From an uncultured Bacteroidia bacterium (GTDB lineage: Bacteria > Bacteroidota > Bacteroidia > Bacteroidales > UBA932), in NCBI GenBank assembly GCA_902767355.1, contig CACXHG010000270.1, forward strand, positions 1 through 7,680: 7,680 nt of DNA, written 5' to 3'. Of the stretch, positions 6,095 to 7,680 are shown piece by piece. Every line of letters begins with the position of its first letter. Positions within the stretch are counted from its first letter, which is position 1. Made by a program: the position numbers and the translations under genes. Under the pieces are notes generated by a model. It was not told the DNA's origin. It made no database searches and was given only the letters and a program-made list of their open reading frames with translations.

Positions 6095-6162
6095 TTCACG
6101 GGACTCGAACCCGCGACCTGCTCATTACGAATGAGCTGCTCTACCAACTGAGCTAAAAAGGC
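6090..6162 (-). tRNA. tRNA-Thr (anticodon CGT)
   Basis: On the minus strand the acceptor stem GCCTTTT pairs with GAAAGGC (last pair T-G) and U is the discriminator base. The anticodon stem GCTCA/TGAGC closes the loop TTCGTAA, giving anticodon CGT, which reads ACG (Thr). The T arm is GCGGG-TTCGAGT-CCCGT and the D arm contains AGTTGGTAGA. Length is 73 nt without encoded CCA. The gene starts 22 nt after the stop codon of the thioredoxin-like gene and has its own promoter. Confidence 0.96.
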
Positions 6163-6173
6163 TTTAGAGGGTG

Positions 6174-6204
6174 CAAATATATAGCTATTTTACATATTTG
6201 TCAA
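6174..6204 (-). promoter_or_regulatory. Promoter of tRNA-Thr
   Basis: On the minus strand, TATATTTG (6181 to 6174) matches the -7 consensus TAnnTTTG exactly, and TTG (6204 to 6202) lies 20 nt upstream as the -33 element. Transcription would begin just before the mature tRNA 5' end at 6162. The -33 element and most of the spacer lie inside the coding end of the upstream gene. Confidence 0.78.
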
Positions 6205-7177
6205 GAGCGGCAGCGATGCCTTCGCCACGGAGGTTGCGCTCCAGGATAGTGCCATCGGGGCCGATGAGCAGGATCTGGGGTATGCCTTGTATGCCGTAGT
6301 TGTCGGTAGCGCTTCTGTCGTCGCGGGTAAAGATCACCGGGTATTTGATGCCCAGCTGCTCAACTGCCTGAAGGGATGCCGGCTCCTTATCCCATACATT
6401 GATGCCGACAACCTGTACATTCTTACTTGAGTACTTCTTGTCGATGTCAATCAGGAAAGGAATCTCGCGTTTGCAGGGGCCGCACCATGATGCCCAGAAA
6501 TCTACCAGGGTATAATAGCCGTTGCCTGCAAAGTCAGACAGCTTGAGCGGCTCGCCCTTGGCGGTAAAGCCTTCGATCTCCTTGAAAGGCTTGCCGGCAG
6601 AAGTGGCCTCGACTGCCTTGAGGGCCTCGCGCTCTTTGAGGACATCCTCGTTGTTCTTGATGAAGTCGGCGGCGCCGTCTAGATACTCGTCGAGCTCTGC
6701 CTCAGATTCGAACATGGGGAGGATGTTGGAGAGCACGAACATGCCCAGACCGTTGGTCTTGTTGGCTGCCCAGGTGCTGTCGACAACAGCCATGAATGCA
6801 TCTTCGTCGTTGCCTGCTTCGCGAATGCCTTTCATGAAGCCGCGTATGCCGTCGGTGAGCTTGCCGGCCTTGACGCAGTCGAGAGAGTCAAGGTCAACGG
6901 TGACTTTGCCCGCTTCGGGCACGAAGAGGGCCCTGCGGGGGCCGGGAACGTTGAGGGTGATCACTTTCACGGTGTTGGGGTCGGCCTCGCCCTTGAAAGC
7001 GAACTTGCCGTCTACGATCATGGCGGTGTCCACAGCGCCGGAGAAAATGTCCTGCATGAGCACCATGGCGTCCTTGACCTCTTCGGTCGGGGTCACCGTG
7101 CCCGTTACGCTAAAAGTATTGCTGTTGCAGGCAACTGTGGCTGCAACAATCAATATCATAGATAAAATCTTTTTCAT
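6185..7177 (-). CDS. TlpA/ResA-like thioredoxin-fold lipoprotein with DUF4369-like N domain
   Basis: This encodes 330 aa. A lipoprotein signal (MKKILSMILIVAATVAC) puts the lipidated Cys at residue 17. Residues about 22-110 form a beta-rich region like the DUF4369 domain that precedes many Bacteroidota redoxins (FSVTGTV, then VDGKFAFKGE). A helical linker follows (about 110-195). The C-terminal redoxin domain (about 196-330) carries the active site WCGPC at 231-235 after LVDFWAS, the loop GIP with the cis-Pro at 300, and the late strand QILLIGPDGTI. Such proteins are membrane-anchored, face the periplasm, and act as thiol-disulfide reductases for exported proteins or cytochrome c maturation; the partner here is unknown. 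The gene starts 20 nt after the ROK gene with no promoter visible between, so the two are likely co-transcribed. Confidence 0.92.
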   Translation of the reverse strand: MKKILSMILIVAATVACNSNTFSVTGTVTPTEEVKDAMVLMQDIFSGAVDTAMIVDGKFAFKGEADPNTVKVITLNVPGPRRALFVPEAGKVTVDLDSLDCVKAGKLTDGIRGFMKGIREAGNDEDAFMAVVDSTWAANKTNGLGMFVLSNILPMFESEAELDEYLDGAADFIKNNEDVLKEREALKAVEATSAGKPFKEIEGFTAKGEPLKLSDFAGNGYYTLVDFWASWCGPCKREIPFLIDIDKKYSSKNVQVVGINVWDKEPASLQAVEQLGIKYPVIFTRDDRSATDNYGIQGIPQILLIGPDGTILERNLRGEGIAAALDKYVK

Positions 7178-7197
7178 ATAAAATGGTTGTCAATAAG

Positions 7198-7680
7198 TTA
7201 CCAAGCAAGTGCGCTGGCGCCGAGTATGGCGGCGTCGGACTCCTTGAGGGCCGAGGGGATAACCGCTACCTTGCCCTTCCAGATGGGGAGCAGGTTGGCT
7301 TCCATCGCCTCCTTTATGGGTTTGAAAATAAACTCTCCGGCACGTGCCAGGCCGCCGAAGACCACGATGGCTTCGGGTGCGCTGAAGGCCACGAAATCGG
7401 CAAACTGACGGCCGAGGATGGCTCCGGTGAAGTTGAATACGTCCAGAGCAAGCTGATCGCCCTTTACGGCAGCCTCATAGACATCCTTGGAAGTGATTTC
7501 CTCAACATCCTTGAGAAGGCTGTCGTTGTATTTGCCGCTGGCCAGCCACTCGCGGGCGGTGCGGGCAACGCCAATTGCAGAGGCATACGCCTCCAGGCAG
7601 CCAAGCTTGCCGCAGCCGCACTGACGGCCGTTGTAGCGCACAACATTGGTGTGGCCCAGCTCGCCGGCAAAACCGTCGTG
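7198..7680 (-). CDS. ROK-family sugar kinase or regulator, C-terminal part (5' truncated)
   Basis: The frame is open to the right edge and gives the last 160 residues of a protein usually about 300-320 aa long. The fragment opens with HDGFAGELGHTNV, the ROK motif whose Glu and His contact the sugar. It continues with CGCGKLGCLEAYAS, the CxCGxxGCLE zinc-binding motif of the family. IVVFGGLARAGEFIFKPI corresponds to the second glycine-rich segment near the nucleotide site, and SDAAILGASALA is the usual C-terminal helix. Members phosphorylate glucose, N-acetylglucosamine, N-acetylmannosamine or related sugars in the cytoplasm. The ATP-binding N terminus, or a DNA-binding domain if it is a repressor, lies outside the window, so substrate and role are undecided; glucokinase is a common annotation. 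It precedes the thioredoxin-like gene by 20 nt. Confidence 0.93.
   Translation of the reverse strand, partial: HDGFAGELGHTNVVRYNGRQCGCGKLGCLEAYASAIGVARTAREWLASGKYNDSLLKDVEEITSKDVYEAAVKGDQLALDVFNFTGAILGRQFADFVAFSAPEAIVVFGGLARAGEFIFKPIKEAMEANLLPIWKGKVAVIPSALKESDAAILGASALAW

Noticed and set aside
6522..7181. Plus-strand open frame of 219 codons
   Set aside because: It is antisense to the clear thioredoxin-like gene, with Ser/Pro-rich low-complexity composition.

Overview
The window looks like chromosomal DNA of a Bacteroidota bacterium, most likely of the order Bacteroidales. Three things point there: two promoters of the TAnnTTTG (-7) / TTG (-33) type, genes without Shine-Dalgarno sequences, and a DUF4369-like/TlpA-type thioredoxin lipoprotein. 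GC-rich intergenic hairpin repeats of the type common in gut Bacteroidales add weaker support. The genus cannot be fixed from this sequence alone.

Layout from left to right. A tRNA-Phe(GAA) gene (10-82) is followed by a hairpin terminator whose outer arm copies the tRNA 3' end, a short C-rich/G-rich hairpin repeat (147-180), and a second intrinsic terminator (236-258). A small secreted protein, probably an outer-membrane beta-barrel (323-883), ends at a strong hairpin (910-947). The core is an operon-like block of three tandem paralogous lipoprotein genes (963-2603, 2609-4240, 4246-5880), separated by only 5 nt each and preceded by one clear promoter. A second, longer copy of the hairpin repeat, in opposite orientation to the first (5916-6041), and a bidirectional terminator (6053-6094) close this block.

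The rest is on the minus strand. A 5'-truncated ROK-family sugar kinase-like gene (7198 to the right edge) is followed after 20 nt by a TlpA-like thioredoxin lipoprotein (6185-7177). A tRNA-Thr(CGT) gene (6090-6162) follows, with its own promoter inside the 3' end of the thioredoxin gene.

The most unusual element is the lipoprotein triplication. The three proteins (546, 543 and 544 aa) share a highly conserved scaffold interrupted by variable patches, and some tracts are identical at the DNA level. I do not recognise the family. By eye it resembles an (alpha/alpha)-toroid, carbohydrate-active-enzyme-like fold with a C-terminal beta-rich tail, but this is only an inference. No SusC/SusD pair or recognisable glycoside hydrolase lies in the window to anchor a substrate.
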